From positions 1 to 44,505 of the forward strand of contig JABUQX010088523.1 in the NCBI GenBank assembly GCA_015478945.1: a stretch of 44,505 bases of DNA, in the 5' to 3' direction. The stretch is from Trachelipus rathkii. Taxonomy: Eukaryota > Arthropoda > Malacostraca > Isopoda > Trachelipodidae. A model generated the notes under the pieces. That model was not told where the DNA came from and did not search any database. It saw nothing but the letters and a program-made list of their open reading frames with translations. Below, piece after piece: positions 1-12,473 of this stretch. Numbering within the stretch: position 1 is the stretch's first letter; every line of letters starts with the position of its first letter. A program made the position numbers and the translations under genes.

Positions 1-2371
1 AAGAGTAGATATCAATTTAAATAAAACTTTATCCAATTAAAAACACTAATGAGATTTGAAAAACGAAACCACTTATACTATAAAGAATAATAATAAATAA
101 TATACATAATAAATAATAAAAAGCTTATACTATAATAATAAAAATAAAAAAAAATAACCCATAACATAATATAACAATAACTAATTAATATATCCATTTT
201 TAGAAAAGTTAGACCATAAAATATAAAAAAAAAATAAATAATATAATAATATAAATAAAACATAATAAAAAATATTAAACACTTTAAATAAAATAATATA
301 AATAAAAATAATACTAAATAATAAATAATAATAAAAATACCTAAAAAAAAATATACCTCATATATATATATATATTATATATACACATAAATAAATAATC
401 ATAAACCTCATAAAAACATAAGGTATATAATCTCAAGCCAATATATACAAAAAACACAACCAATATATAATATAATAAATAATAAATATAAATCAATAAT
501 AATAATAAAATACAATCAAAAAAATACCCTAATAATAAAATATATATATAATAATATATATATAAACTAACACTTCAAATATGCAAGTAAATATTGCATA
601 ATAATATAAATATAAATATTGCAACAAAAAAACCGATACACAAATTTAGAGGAAAAGCACTCAACAAAAAAAAGATAACCGATACAATAAGTTAATCGCT
701 ATTTTTTCAATTGCCGATACGATAAACCCAGAATAAAAACAATTATTTAGACACGATATACCGATATAAAAACCAAAAAGATTACAATGAATACTATAAA
801 TTAACCTTATTAAATGGCCATGATATAATAATAAAAAAAATATCATATATAATATAATAATTATATTATAATAATAATTATTATATAAATATATATATAT
901 AAAAATATATAATATAATTATATATAAATAATAATAAAATATATTTAATATATTAGATGATGTAAAGGATAACATCTACGCACTATATAGATTACGGATA
1001 ACAAAAAAAACCAGCAACATTTAAGTAAAGATCCGCCTCCGCCGCGTTTTCCCTGGCGATAAAAGAATGTTGCGCGGAATAAATAATTTATTATTGTCAG
1101 AAGATTTACGATAAAGAATTTTATTATAAAATACTTAAGATAGAATTATACGTCAAATTTATAGAGAGACAAAGAGTAAACTACCGACTACACTGTGATA
1201 AATGATAACATTACCATGAATCATCACAAATCCAGTAGAGATTATAAATAAAGTATAATGAGTCAACAGAGCTCACCAATACGCAGATTAATAATACGCA
1301 TGCCAAAATAAATAATTCAGACGCTCTACAGCTTTCTGATCCACTTCAGAATGTAAACATAACCATTTAATCTCACGATAAGAAAGAAAGAAATTATTGC
1401 AACCACATCCTACAATAGAAACTAGATGACGGTCCATAATATATAAAAAGAATGAAAGATGTCATAAAACTAGAGCTTAAAATACGCTTTGGTCTTTGGT
1501 TTGATGGAAATTAATGACCTTCATACTATTCAAGCAAATTATTTGATACCGTGAAATCAAAATCATAAGGCAGTTCTTTTATAATTGCTACACAATATTA
1601 GAACAAGATTTAAAATCGTCCACAAAAACTTGTGTTGCAATTGAAAAACATATCAAATCCCGAAAATACGTCCTTAATTTAAGTAAAACATAAGCCAACC
1701 ACTCCACATTCACACACAGGAACTAACGAATATAAGCACACACAACATACTTCTCTACAAGTAAATCAATAACAAATTTACTGGAAGAAAATAAATACCA
1801 CTATACAGTCCAGTAGTAATATAAAGAAGAGACACAGACACATATAAAAAATAAAGATGTAGTCAAAATTGAATTGAAAACATTATCACACAATGAAAAA
1901 AAAACGACTAGATACTAATCAAATGTGAATACGAAAAGGTATAAGCAAAATGATTATGTAACAAGAACTGAGTCAGCTCCTAACAAAAGGAAAAAATATT
2001 TGGCCCTGTATCCTCATAATAACTAAGTATTACTTGGCTGAAGCCTAAGTATTTATAGGCAATAGTCTAGGGACTAAAATATATTGATAATGAAACGAGA
2101 AACAAAACTCTACAGTCAAAGAAAAAAGGCGAAATAAATATGATAGTTTTCTAACACGCACACACCTTACCTATATTTTATACTTTCAATACTAAGTGCA
2201 AAATAGTATAATATCCTTATGTAAAAATCTCATTTTCATTAAGAGATCGGAGGATGTGAGAAAGAAGCTAAGGTAGGGAAGTGCCATTTGAGTGGGTCCG
2301 TCTGCCCCCATGAGTAACAATTATATTAATAGTAATTAGTGGCTAAAACTCAGAAATAATATTAGAAATAT

Positions 2372-2418
<47 letters not shown>

Positions 2419-3273
2419 CTATAAAATAATATATAATAATATATATATATATAATATATATAAATTATAATCTATATATATATATAATAAATAATATAAT
2501 AAAATATTAAATATATCAGACATCCGCATCCGATGAAATATTAAAATAAAACATTATTCGCTATCCCACAAATTCCATAATACACGAAGATGCGAAAAAA
2601 AGTGACATAAATTGAAAGCATCACTAATATAAATAATATATAATAATTATATAATATATATATATATATATAATATAATAAATAATAAATAATAATATAT
2701 ATATAATATATATATATATAAATCATAAAATTATAATTATATATATATAAAATAATAAAATATATAATAAGCTATATGAAATACTAATCATATGACTAAT
2801 ATGCAAATAAAAGAATTAACATGCATGAGACTAAATAAATAAAATAAAAAATATATAAATTATATAAAATATTATATAATTAAAAATACTATATAAAAAT
2901 CAATAACCACATAATAAAACACTTATATATATATATTATATATAATTATATATACTATAACTAATCTAAAACTCAATACAAAAAAACACATCACATATCA
3001 CAATACACTCATCATAATATCCAACACTCATAATACCTATCATCGCAGCACTTAGTGATTAAACAAAATACGAAATCATTAACCACTGTTCACCTAAACT
3101 ACATATGAGATGGTAGTCAAGGCAAAAAACCGTACAATAAATAAGCGAGGAATACGACGATTGAAGCGTCTCCTTTAGATTCATCCTTGTTTATATAAAA
3201 AATAAAAGATGTTTAAACATTACCTTATTGTGGAGAAAAACTCCAGTTAACAATTTTTACTACTTACACGGGC
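1..3273. other. AT-rich gene-less DNA with simple repeats
   Basis: Nothing codes convincingly here. The stretch is mostly A and T with short (TA)n tracts near 361-380, 540-562, 885-905, 2370-2480, 2655-2720 and 2925-2960. Open frames in it read almost only I, Y, L, F and N, which is what AT microsatellites give by chance. The plus strand is much richer in A than T and very poor in G. Small mixed-composition islands (about 1020-1075 and 2230-2320) show no motif I recognise. Confidence 0.7.
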
Positions 3274-3323
3274 TACTCTCTCTCTCTCTCTCAAGCATCT
3301 CTCTCTACTTCTCTCTCTCTCTC
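3274..3323. repeat. (CT)n microsatellite
   Basis: Interrupted CT dinucleotide runs in two blocks, separated by a short AAGCAT-containing spacer, running directly into an AT-rich tract. Confidence 0.9.
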
Positions 3324-6300
3324 ATATATATATAATAATAATAATATTATTTATATATATAATAAATATTAATATATATATAATATATAAATAGTAAATA
3401 TATATAAATAAATAAATTAATAAAATTGAAAATTGGATACTAATAAACTGGGGACCAGAAATATTAAATATAATTAAAATAAAAATAATATATAAATATA
3501 ATATAAATATATAATAATATATATATAAATTACACGTATTAAACAAAATAAACTTATATAAAAATAAATAAAAGTAAGTCTCTCCTTAGATCCCTCTTAA
3601 AGAAGAAACGGCAACATCAACACAAAGGTAACTTAGAGACCAAAAAAGGAAACAATTTTACAAACAATATTTTATAGGCTAAAAGAATTTTCAAAACTCA
3701 TACAAATACTCCGCTATTACGAAAATTATGAACATACGAATAACCGGCACTGAAAATTAATTTAAAAAGATTGAAAATGACATTATTATAATAGCGATGA
3801 CAACTCTTACACTCTTTGCTTCTAACATTAAATATACAATAATCTTCCTTACTAATCTCTAATAAATGATAAATATTATATTCATCTACATATACTGACA
3901 CATTTTCACAAAAAATAACCCACAGCTCTTATACAGTAGAATACTATATTAATATTTCGTAAGTAAAACCGCCACATCGTAATTCTTATCATAACCCATG
4001 TTTAACCCCGGAACAAAAAGCTGTTCCCTTACGATAAAGCACCTTCTATTTTTTTACCACGCACTTTAGAAATAAGAGATCTTCCTTGAGCCTATTTCTT
4101 CTAATAAGAAAATTCAAATAATATTGGAAACAATAATATAATATAAATTATACTAATACATAATTAAAATACTAAAATTAAACACATATACTAACAACTA
4201 ATCGATCAATATAACTACCATTATATCACACAATTTATATATACCACAAAAAACAAAACCAATAAAAAAATAATACAAATGAAAAAAACAGATCTTAATC
4301 CCGTTTATTATATCTTATAGGATTTCAGAAACACAGATAAGATGAATGTAGTTCATACGTTCTCGTTACTGTACATCTCATATAGATCAAAACTTAACCC
4401 GAAAAATTTTAAGAATGAATCATATTTTTTATAAAATAATTCTAAAACGTAAAGAACATAAAAATAATAAACTCAAAATTCCTGTAAGGTTGCTATCAAA
4501 TCCACGCTACGATAAGCCAGAACTAATTAAGAACCAACTGTTCTTAAACGCAAATAATGTTATATATACCAATACAAGAATGAGAAGGACGTGTTAAGGA
4601 ATCCGATCAGACACTTTATTAGAAATCTTCATATCCATAATATACAAAGAATTCAAGAACCTCTATATAAATCTAAATATTATCTTCCAAAATGAGAATA
4701 AAACTTCATAAAAAGCTGATCAAATTATTTATATATAAAAAAACCATTATGAGTATATTCTATCTTTTATAATCTCAATAAGCTCCTAATTACCAAATAA
4801 CCAAATTCTCCTAAAATCACAAATAGCTGATTCAATCTAGATAAATAATAACAACAAAGATCACGACCTAGCACATGACAATACGCGGTAAGTTCTAAAA
4901 CATGGATAATTCTCTATTAAAACTGGGATAGAAGACATAATTCTTATCAGAGCGTAAAAGAACAAATGACAAAAAAAACGAAAAACAGTTACCTAAATTA
5001 TAAAAGCAAGGCAATACTAAAATATCTTCTATCGTAAACGAACTTACGTATTATTTAAAACAATTAACGAATTAAAAAGGTAGTATATAACATAAAAGAA
5101 TTAGCCCAAGATAAGTATTTTGTGGGCATTGCTAATTTATTTATCAGCAATCACCTACTAATACATTACTAAAACAAATGGACTAATTTCTTTATTTCTA
5201 TCATTCCTTATAATCATAAAATTGGGGGGTCTAAGGTTTCCGCAAAACACAAAGATTTGTTATTTGTTCTGATTGGAAGTATAAATTTTCACCCATGAAA
5301 GAAAAATCAACCTTTGCTCCAGTAAAATTTTCATAGCTTTAGCCATTATAATCCTCTAAAATATTTATATGAAACAACTAATTGTTTTAACTACAAATCA
5401 TACGATATATCTCAAATCCACCTGTATACGCCTACACAACTATAGCAATACATGAATGTTCCTAAGTTTCCGTGTTCATGCTCCGACAAGAAACTTATTG
5501 GACCCTTATCCAAATGTTATTGAATAAAATTACCTCTTTTCAATATTACAAATCATTCTTAAACATAAATCTATTCACACAATATAGCAAGTTATCTTAA
5601 ATCTATATTATTAAACAACAACTTACAAATTGGAAGTTTCATTTAAGATTAAAAGTAAAGACATCTCCATGAATCATTTGAAGGATCAATACTCTGAAAT
5701 TAACAACACTACCAAAAAAATCGTAGTCGAACACTAGTAAAATCCTACTATGTAAAGACCTCTCACATTACACAATAACTATAGAATAGCAGAGGAAAAA
5801 AACAGATAAGAAGCCTATGCGTACCATCAATTACTTTACGAATAATCATCTCCATCTCTCACAGAGAATTTAAGCTGTCAGAGAGATCATCTATGACCTC
5901 AATAAACAAACTAAATACAAAATAAATCATATATCAAAATTCTCCAACAAAATACACATCATACTTTCAAAAATGCATATACATAATCGATGAAGATAAA
6001 ATTTAACAATATTGGTAAATCTTTAATATATAAATCACTTACTACTAACACATTAAAACATCAAACATATAGGATTTCTTTGGCATCCCAACCATGAATT
6101 TGCCAGATGACGAAACTATATTGCCGACCTGAAATTCTCGCTGCAAGACACGAACACCGATTTATTACATGAGAAGGGTCTCATAACATTTCATGTTTTG
6201 CAGCAACTTAGGTCAATATAGATGCTTGGTGGAATAGCGCCAAAACCCACAAGTCATGATAGTAATAAACAAACATGAACATAATTATAAAAAAATGGTC

Positions 6301-8154
6301 TATATCATAAGTTGCACACAATAATATAGATCAACTATTGCTCGATAAGGTATTAAAATCGATTATGGAAGTAAATATTAAAGATATATAGGAAGCAGAT
6401 TATTACTTGAATGCAAAAAATAATGATTCCAACACTCATACAAAAAAAGTACGGATAATGGTAATGGAACCTCCCTCCTTAAAACCCATAAATACGCGAA
6501 ATTACTTTCTATAGATTTGCACACGAGAAAATAAACTTTTCGTAAGCACAGTGGTACAATTCCAGGCATCAACAATGAGAAAATAAGCGACTTTTACACT
6601 CACGCAATACGGAAATTCTTAATAACGTTGTGGTTCCAAAAAGCATTTTATTCGCGATTTTTGCGTCTATAGAAAATACTACACAAAAAAAACGGAACAG
6701 CAAAATTCCGAGAATATTTTACGTTTCGCTAACGACAAATGCAAAAACGAAAACGCTATATTAAAATCATCACCACACAAGATATTGGATCAGAAGCTTG
6801 GATTTCGGGAAATATAAATCTAAGAATAATCGAAAAACTAGCGCTGATTTGTCTAAAAATATAAACAAAATACAAACAAAAAATATAATTATTAAAAATA
6901 AAAAAAACAACCAAAACAATAAGTAAAGATAAACACAACCACACACAAATCTACCAGAACTTGTGAGATCCCGATGTCCATAGAAAAAATAGAAGAAGGA
7001 AAATTTAGAAAACACTACATTAATTCTCCATAGAAAGATAAAAAGCACATCGTTATCATCAAAAAGTCTTCCGCACGTCATTTAACAGAAAATTTTAAAT
7101 ACTATTGTCTGACTAGCATAGGGGCTAAGAAAAACACCAAATTCGTACAAGCTAAACAATACTATATAGACTTTTAGTGAAATCGATGTTGATAAGTCAC
7201 ACCTTCTCAAACATCCATCTTCAACAACCACTCACAGAGCAATAGCCGGAACAATATGCGTACGTGATACCTAATATCTACTCACTACTATACCATACTA
7301 TCATACCATACAAAATATAAATCTACACTAATAATAAAATATACTAAATATAATAAAATATACACAAACATAAACTAAATACATAAGTCATAAACATTAC
7401 TCCTTAATTACATAAAAATCTAACTAAATGAAATAAAAACTCATAAAATAATTCCCAAACTAATATCCGACAAACTCCAATACTTTAAAAGACGCAACTG
7501 TGTGGCTCAAATCAAAACACAACAAGCGGTAAGGGTACTCAGAAAAAAAAATTTAATTATACAGATTAAAACCCCAACAAAAGAATGGAGAAGCAACAGG
7601 AATTAACGCATTACCTAAAATATAAATACCTTCTATAAAATTACCACTGATACCCAACACCCACGATCACAAATGAATCAAAACCACACAATTTCACCAT
7701 CACCCCCAAAAAAATAGAATACAAACCAACCCTCAAAAATACGACAAAACAAATCACACAAACCACAACCCAGAAATACAAACAAAAAAAAACAAAACCA
7801 CCAGATAATCAAGAATAACAAAACAACCATACAAACAAAAGATTAACACTCCAAAATGATAGTAATCCAGACAACCTGGTGCAGTCAAATATTACTGAAA
7901 ATAATAATACTCAACATAATATACCAAAATAAAATAAACTATAATACAAAATATCACTAGAATTCAATAAAAAAAACCCACCAAACCCAACTAAATAAAA
8001 AGAATACCCAAAATAAAAAACAAAAATAACAATAATATTTTAAAAATCAAAAAAAATCCAATTACGATAATATACAAAAATATCAAGTAGGTATCAATAG
8101 CTAAAACTATATACAGCAACTATATTAAAATTATTATTAAATTAATATAATATT
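3324..8154. other. AT-rich gene-less DNA with A+C strand bias
   Basis: I see no gene, element end or structured repeat here. Two minus-strand open frames of 60-70 codons (3698-3901 and 6378-6575) contain Cys and His residues, but no ordered motif, homologue or supporting signal. From roughly 7500 to 8060 the plus strand is extremely rich in A and C; for example 7741-7800 holds about 39 A, 17 C and only 2 G and 2 T. The stretch ends at the outer edge of the Ty3/Gypsy LTR. Confidence 0.65.
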
Positions 8155-9217
8155 AAATAATATTCCCACTGTATCTTATTATATTTTCTATATATTACAG
8201 GTCTTTCTTTTTCAGACTCGTGTAAACGCTACATGGATAAGCATCGGATTTAGAAAAGAAGCATGATTCTTGATGAATTTACAACAACTAGTGAAGACTT
8301 TTCCCCCGTTACAAGATTAATAATTAACATATAATCAAGAAAATATAAGGATATGCTTAACAAAATAATAGACTTAGGAGAATTGATAATTCGGTACTAA
8401 ATCGTTTTAAATTAAACTTTAATCTATTACGAATCAATAAAATGCCTTTTAATTAAAGAAATGTAGATTAAAGTTATATTTTATATATTCTATTATTGCA
8501 TATAGTAAAATAATCTTGGAACTAGTCTACATCTAAAATTACAATAATACTTAAACTCCGTATCAACAACACATGACGTTAATTTATTTCTTAGCCAACT
8601 ATTTCAATACAAAATATTAAAAAAAGAGACGATAGAAATGATGAAACCAATTGTTGGAGAGAGATGAGCTATTTGTAACGAGATCGAGTTGTGATTTTAA
8701 AAATCACTGAATGACAGACCGGATAGAAAGGAATATTACTAAAAATACTATAATTAATATACACAAGTAGATTAGGGGCAATCTTCTAATCCTGTAATTT
8801 TCAAACAAGAATCAATAAAATATTTCAATCATTTCACATAAAAGAGATGCAAGACTTGATAATCTAACTTTGTAGAAATCGAGGAAAATAAATGAATGTC
8901 TCTTCACGACATTAATAGAAACGAGATATGATGCTAATATTTTACAAGCATAAATATGGATTTGGCTGCATGGATAAATAATAAAACACTTCATGGAATT
9001 AACAAACAAACACAAAACATCGGCTCGGAGTACAATATTCCCACTCCGCTAGAGCCTGCACAAAACACGACCTACTCTCACAACACTCAAGAAAGGACTC
9101 CCCTGATAATATGCGTTGCAGACTTCTTATACATTTTCATAGCGACGCAAAGCATCTTACTCTTTACTACAAAAATACTATTACTACATCGACGTTTGTT
9201 TTACTTACTCTGAAAGA

Positions 9218-9282
<65 letters not shown>

Positions 9283-9288
9283 TTATAT

Positions 9289-9358
<70 letters not shown>

Positions 9359-9370
9359 TCGGGAAAGAAG
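8155..9370 (-). repeat. 3' LTR of the Ty3/Gypsy element
   Basis: Direct copy of 17957-19004. The block 8798-9070 is nearly identical to 18498-18775, whereas 8197-8797 aligns to a version about 97 bp shorter. The inner edge abuts the polypurine tract at 9371-9380, and the outer edge falls near 8155 where similarity stops. It contains a (TA)n array at 9221-9355, in the U3 part of the LTR as read on the minus strand. Terminal TG/CA dinucleotides are not clear, so the ends are good to about 10-15 bp. Confidence 0.8.
9221..9355. repeat. (TA)n microsatellite in the 3' LTR
   Basis: Nearly uninterrupted TA with a few ATTAT variants. Open frames through it encode poly-(Ile-Tyr) and are not genes. The other LTR has an expanded TA tract at the same relative place. 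Confidence 0.95.
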
Positions 9371-9380
9371 CTCCCCCCTT
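9371..9380 (-). promoter_or_regulatory. Polypurine tract, plus-strand primer of the Ty3/Gypsy element
   Basis: The minus strand reads AAGGGGGGAG, directly upstream of the start of the 3' LTR. Such a G-rich purine run at this place primes plus-strand DNA synthesis in LTR retrotransposons. Its position supports reading 8155-9370 as an LTR and not as an unrelated duplicate. Confidence 0.75.
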
Positions 9381-9700
9381 CAGACAATTATTTACACTTG
9401 TAAATACTGCTTACATTTCTGAACAGATATGTTTTACATAAAACAAACTACTTCGTAATTACTCATAACATAAAATCTATAATACAATAATAAATAAGAA
9501 AACAAAAACTTCTTCATTCTTCTCAAGATCTTCGTTCGTTATCTTCTCAGCAATTCAGGTACAGGAAATAAGACATCGTTTTAAGAATGATTATTAACAA
9601 ATAATACTTTCAAATATATACACATACGACATCAACATTGTTCTATCAAAACAATCAACATGACAAATGCAGTCTGCTTTGACATAGAAAAACCTGAGAA
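9381..9700. other. 3' untranslated part of the Ty3/Gypsy element
   Basis: AT-rich sequence between the pol stop (9701) and the polypurine tract. I see no env-like frame with a signal peptide or membrane segment here. Confidence 0.6.
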
Positions 9701-10140
9701 CTATTCTGAGAACGAACGATTTGTAGGAAAATGAGAACAAGAAGCTTGACTTTGATCGTCTTGAGAAATAGGAGTACTATGAGTATTAGACACTTTATTA
9801 CTCGAACGTAACCATCTAGGACTTTGGATACGAGGCCCCTGGAAATGTTGATGGGGAACGTAATTACCATCAGAATCATCAGAATACGAACTAGACTTAT
9901 AAAAACTTGAATTATTTGCACTGTGATTGTGATTTAACTAACAGAAAACGAAGATTTTGGAACACTATCTGACAAAAATGAGCATTCCTGTGAACTATCA
10001 TGAACACCTTGGTGAGAATTAGAATTAGAAAATGACCTTATCGGATCATGAAAAGATGAGTTTGAATACCTGTGACTCTCATGCGATTGCTGAACAGACG
10101 GCATTCTATTTACACACTTAGAAGATTTATGAGGGAACAT
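9701..10140 (-). pseudogene. Ser-rich C-terminal tail of Ty3/Gypsy pol
   Basis: Two overlapping frames form one low-complexity, Ser/Asn/His/Gln-rich protein tail. The first (10140-9934) begins MFPHKSSKCV and is dense in Ser and His. The second runs to a TAG stop at 9701 and contains the stretch QGPRIQSPRWLRSSNK. A basic 'PR.SPR' type tail after the integrase is common at the pol end of Ty3/Gypsy elements. A frameshift near 9930 separates the two parts. No membrane segment or signal peptide is seen in the correct frame, so I do not call it env. A more hydrophobic frame over the same bases (9655-9921) lacks any such match and is taken as a shadow. Confidence 0.55.
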
Positions 10141-10513
10141 AACAACTTCAGACTGTCATCATCTGAATTTATGCTGTCAGATTGATCATTTACAACATTT
10201 TTCTCGACATTGAAATGTACTTGTTTCGGATTTACTATATTTAATAGATGAGAAGATTTGGATTTGAACAATCAATCGTTTGATCTAAAATCGTCTCTGG
10301 TAAGCGATTTTCGAAAATTATGTTATGGGAACTGCGATTTCACGAGAATCGTCTGAGACATATCAAGTATAAATCTGTTTCTTCTAGAACATTACCAATC
10401 AACTCTAAAAGGTTCCCCTTCAAGGGAAATACAATTTTTCATACCCAGTGGTTTTAAACATCAAGAATATTAACACCTACTACCGACTGGGATCTTTTCT
10501 ATCTCTCGCTTTC
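10141..10513 (-). pseudogene. Degraded integrase C-terminal domain
   Basis: Minus-strand segments recall the region after the integrase core of Ty3/Gypsy pol: a basic stretch just past the last open codon of the integrase frame, then IGNVLEETDLYLICLR (about 10395-10345), and then IIFENRLPETILDQTIDC. Frames change at least twice and stops intervene. The GPY/F module expected here cannot be recognised with certainty. Confidence 0.5.
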
Positions 10514-11632
10514 TTATGCTTGCCTTTCTACAACTTTCTTTGTTTCTACTTCTAAATTTTCTTTCGCTATCTCACGAATTAAATTAGTTCTAATAACTAT
10601 ATCTGTTAATTCTTCATGAGTTGGACAATAATTTTTATCAGGATTTGAAAACGGAGTGACGTAGTTCTCTACATCATAAGGTAACCTTTTTGAATACCCG
10701 AAAAGAATGAAATGTGATGAATCTCCTAGAGTTTCATTATAAGAGGAATTAATACTTAATTGAGCGAAAGGAAGGAAATTAGACCAATCGTTACCGTTTT
10801 CATTCACGTAACGACGTAAATAATTCTCAATTTGCACTTTGGCGCGATCAATCAGAGAGTTAGCAGTGGATGGGAGGACGGTTATTCCTACATTCTTAAC
10901 CTTCCAAAGCTTGCATAACTGCTTGAAAAACGATTGAACAAAATCACAACTTTGATCAGAAAAAATGATGCTGGGTGTTGTATGTCTTACAATGACCCTA
11001 TGAAGCAAAGCATTAGCGATATGAATGCCACTTCGAGACGGAATCGCACATAATAACTCAACGTAGCGAGTTAAAGAATCTTTAAAAACAAGAATATATT
11101 TAGCCCCTGACGCTTTACATGGAGGTAAAGGTCCGATAATGTCAGTATGAACCCTACAGAAAGGTTGATATGGAACGGGATACTTGAAAATGGGCGCTCT
11201 CTTAGGAATATTACCCTTCACCCTAAGACAGGAAGAACATTCTTTACAGAAATCATAAACTAACTTTGACATCTTTGGAAAGATGTACCGTTCTCGGATA
11301 CGTTTTTCTGTTCTCACGTGACCTAAATGGCCAGCTCCTAAACTGGAATGATTAAGACTAAGAATTGTATATACAAGAGAATCGGGAACTTCTATAAGAT
11401 ATTGCATTTCCTTTGTAACATAATACAGAATATCGTGGAGGAGAACATGAGGAAAATTAATACTTTGACCATTTGTTTTAATGGAATCAAAGATTGGAGA
11501 AAGTCTTGAACACTTTCTTTGCTCCGTTTTTATCACATCGGATGTGAGATTGAAAAACTTCTTTGTAAGACCAGAATAATCGATACTGGAAATTGCATAA
11601 ATTGGAGCGAGAGAGGTGGGAAAACGAGACAA
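10514..11632 (-). CDS. Ty3/Gypsy integrase (zinc-binding and catalytic core domains)
   Basis: Integrates the cDNA copy of the element; part of the pol polyprotein. In the 372-codon open frame, residues 95-135 form the HHCC zinc-binding domain (H95, H102, C132, C135). The catalytic core follows: HTDIIGPL with D164, FSDQ with D226, then LIDRA with D262. D226 and D262 are separated by 35 residues, the canonical D,D35,E spacing, but the third acidic residue is Asp where the family has Glu. The frame has no true start: it continues upstream in register through a typical PDYLSR linker at about 11640, so it is an internal pol segment that begins only because of an upstream frameshift. It is the longest open frame of the window. 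The frame ends in a basic tail (KKVVERQA) before a stop caused by a further break. Confidence 0.9.
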   Translation of the reverse strand: MSRFPTSLAPIYAISSIDYSGLTKKFFNLTSDVIKTEQRKCSRLSPIFDSIKTNGQSINFPHVLLHDILYYVTKEMQYLIEVPDSLVYTILSLNHSSLGAGHLGHVRTEKRIRERYIFPKMSKLVYDFCKECSSCLRVKGNIPKRAPIFKYPVPYQPFCRVHTDIIGPLPPCKASGAKYILVFKDSLTRYVELLCAIPSRSGIHIANALLHRVIVRHTTPSIIFSDQSCDFVQSFFKQLCKLWKVKNVGITVLPSTANSLIDRAKVQIENYLRRYVNENGNDWSNFLPFAQLSINSSYNETLGDSSHFILFGYSKRLPYDVENYVTPFSNPDKNYCPTHEELTDIVIRTNLIREIAKENLEVETKKVVERQA

Positions 11633-11941
11633 ATAATCCGGGCAGATATTCTTTTTCCCTTCAATATAAAGATTTCAGGATTGAATGAATTAACTTTGAT
11701 GGCCCATCTTGCCATCTTATTGTTTTAAGACTTTATTCTTAAAGATAGCCACAAGAGGTTGATGATCTGTATAAATACGAATCTTATACCCGAAAACTAT
11801 ATTTCTAAACTTAGCTAAAGACCAAGTGATAGCAAGTGCTTCCTTTTCAAGGGAGGAATAATTTTTCTCTGCTTTACTCAATGTACGTGAAGCAAAGGAA
11901 ACAGGACGGTCATTGCCTTGATCATCCTTTTGTGCTAACAC
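11633..11941 (-). CDS. RNase H domain and linker of Ty3/Gypsy pol
   Basis: Degrades the RNA strand during reverse transcription. The frame 11941-11717 shows the RNase H features of Ty3/Gypsy elements in order: LAQKDDQGNDRPVSFASRTL, the SSLEKEALAI segment with the conserved Glu, and IYTDHQPL with the conserved Asp. The first conserved Asp lies just upstream in another frame (STDAS, about 11970). The linker towards the integrase, ARWAIKVNSFNPEI, sits in a second frame at 11715-11660 and ends in CPDYLSR just before the integrase frame. At least two indels (about 11717 and 11655) split what should be one continuous stretch. Confidence 0.8.
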
Positions 11942-12473
11942 AGCACCTAGAACCTACGTTACTGGCATCTGTTGAAATAATAAATTCCCTACTAAAATCC
12001 GGAAATTGAAGTAATGGTTCGATGATTAATTTACGTTTTAACGTATCAAAAGCTTTATCTGTTGTTCACTGAAGCCAGACAAATTTAGGCGTTCTTTTTG
12101 AAATAAGGATGTGAATGGGTTGAGCATGGTTCGATGGCGAAGACAAATGCGTTGCCGAACGCAGGAGACAAAAGCTGTGACAGTTAGCTCTCACAGGAAA
12201 CGTCCGTGGGAACGGCGGAAACGACACCATCTGTTTAGAAGACGACCACGCTGATATGGCGCTTTGGCCTACAAAACGTCTGTGGTGGGCGGCGGAATGG
12301 TTAAGAAATTAGGCCTTCTTCCAACTTCAACTTAAGTTCGCTTCTTTAACTCGGCAAAAACGTAACTGAGACTCTGATAATGGATTCTATACATCTTTCG
12401 AATACACATTATGTCACGAGATAAATTAATGCATGAATACCCTACTAATGAGAAAGAGCTATGTTTATGATTT
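11942..12473 (-). pseudogene. Heavily degraded palm/thumb part of Ty3/Gypsy reverse transcriptase
   Basis: Three frames are needed to follow the RT. Recognisable bits are a segment around 12460-12425 preceding the active site, IYL next to a broken catalytic box at about 12421-12409, LSYVFAELKK (about 12365-12335), RTFPV (about 12195), and KFVWLQ followed by DKAFDTLKRKLIIEPLL (about 12085-12010). The catalytic YxDD box is out of frame because of what looks like a one-base loss near 12415. The part 12100-12340 is noticeably more GC-rich than its surroundings and the most corrupt. Confidence 0.65.

Noticed and set aside
661..975. 104-codon minus-strand frame at the left end
   Set aside because: Composition is Ile/Tyr/Leu/Asn from AT repeats; no motif, no neighbours.
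6770..7081. Hydrophobic 103-codon minus-strand frame that could be a membrane protein
   Set aside because: Phe/Leu/Ile richness follows from A-rich plus-strand DNA; no start context, no family, and no sign of selection.
9111..9422. Open frame with a long Ile-Tyr repeat
   Set aside because: It reads through a (TA)n microsatellite; the same kind of frame appears wherever TA arrays occur (for example 19164-19498, 26526-26741, 29495-29751) and has no other coding signal.
9655..9921. Hydrophobic minus-strand frame after integrase, possible env
   Set aside because: The neighbouring frame over the same bases gives a Ser-rich tail ending at a stop that fits a Ty3/Gypsy pol C-terminus better; no signal peptide or cleavage site.
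12100..12340. GC-rich foreign insertion inside the reverse transcriptase
   Set aside because: Remnants of RT segments can be followed through it in shifting frames, so it is better explained as a badly corrupted RT than as an insertion.
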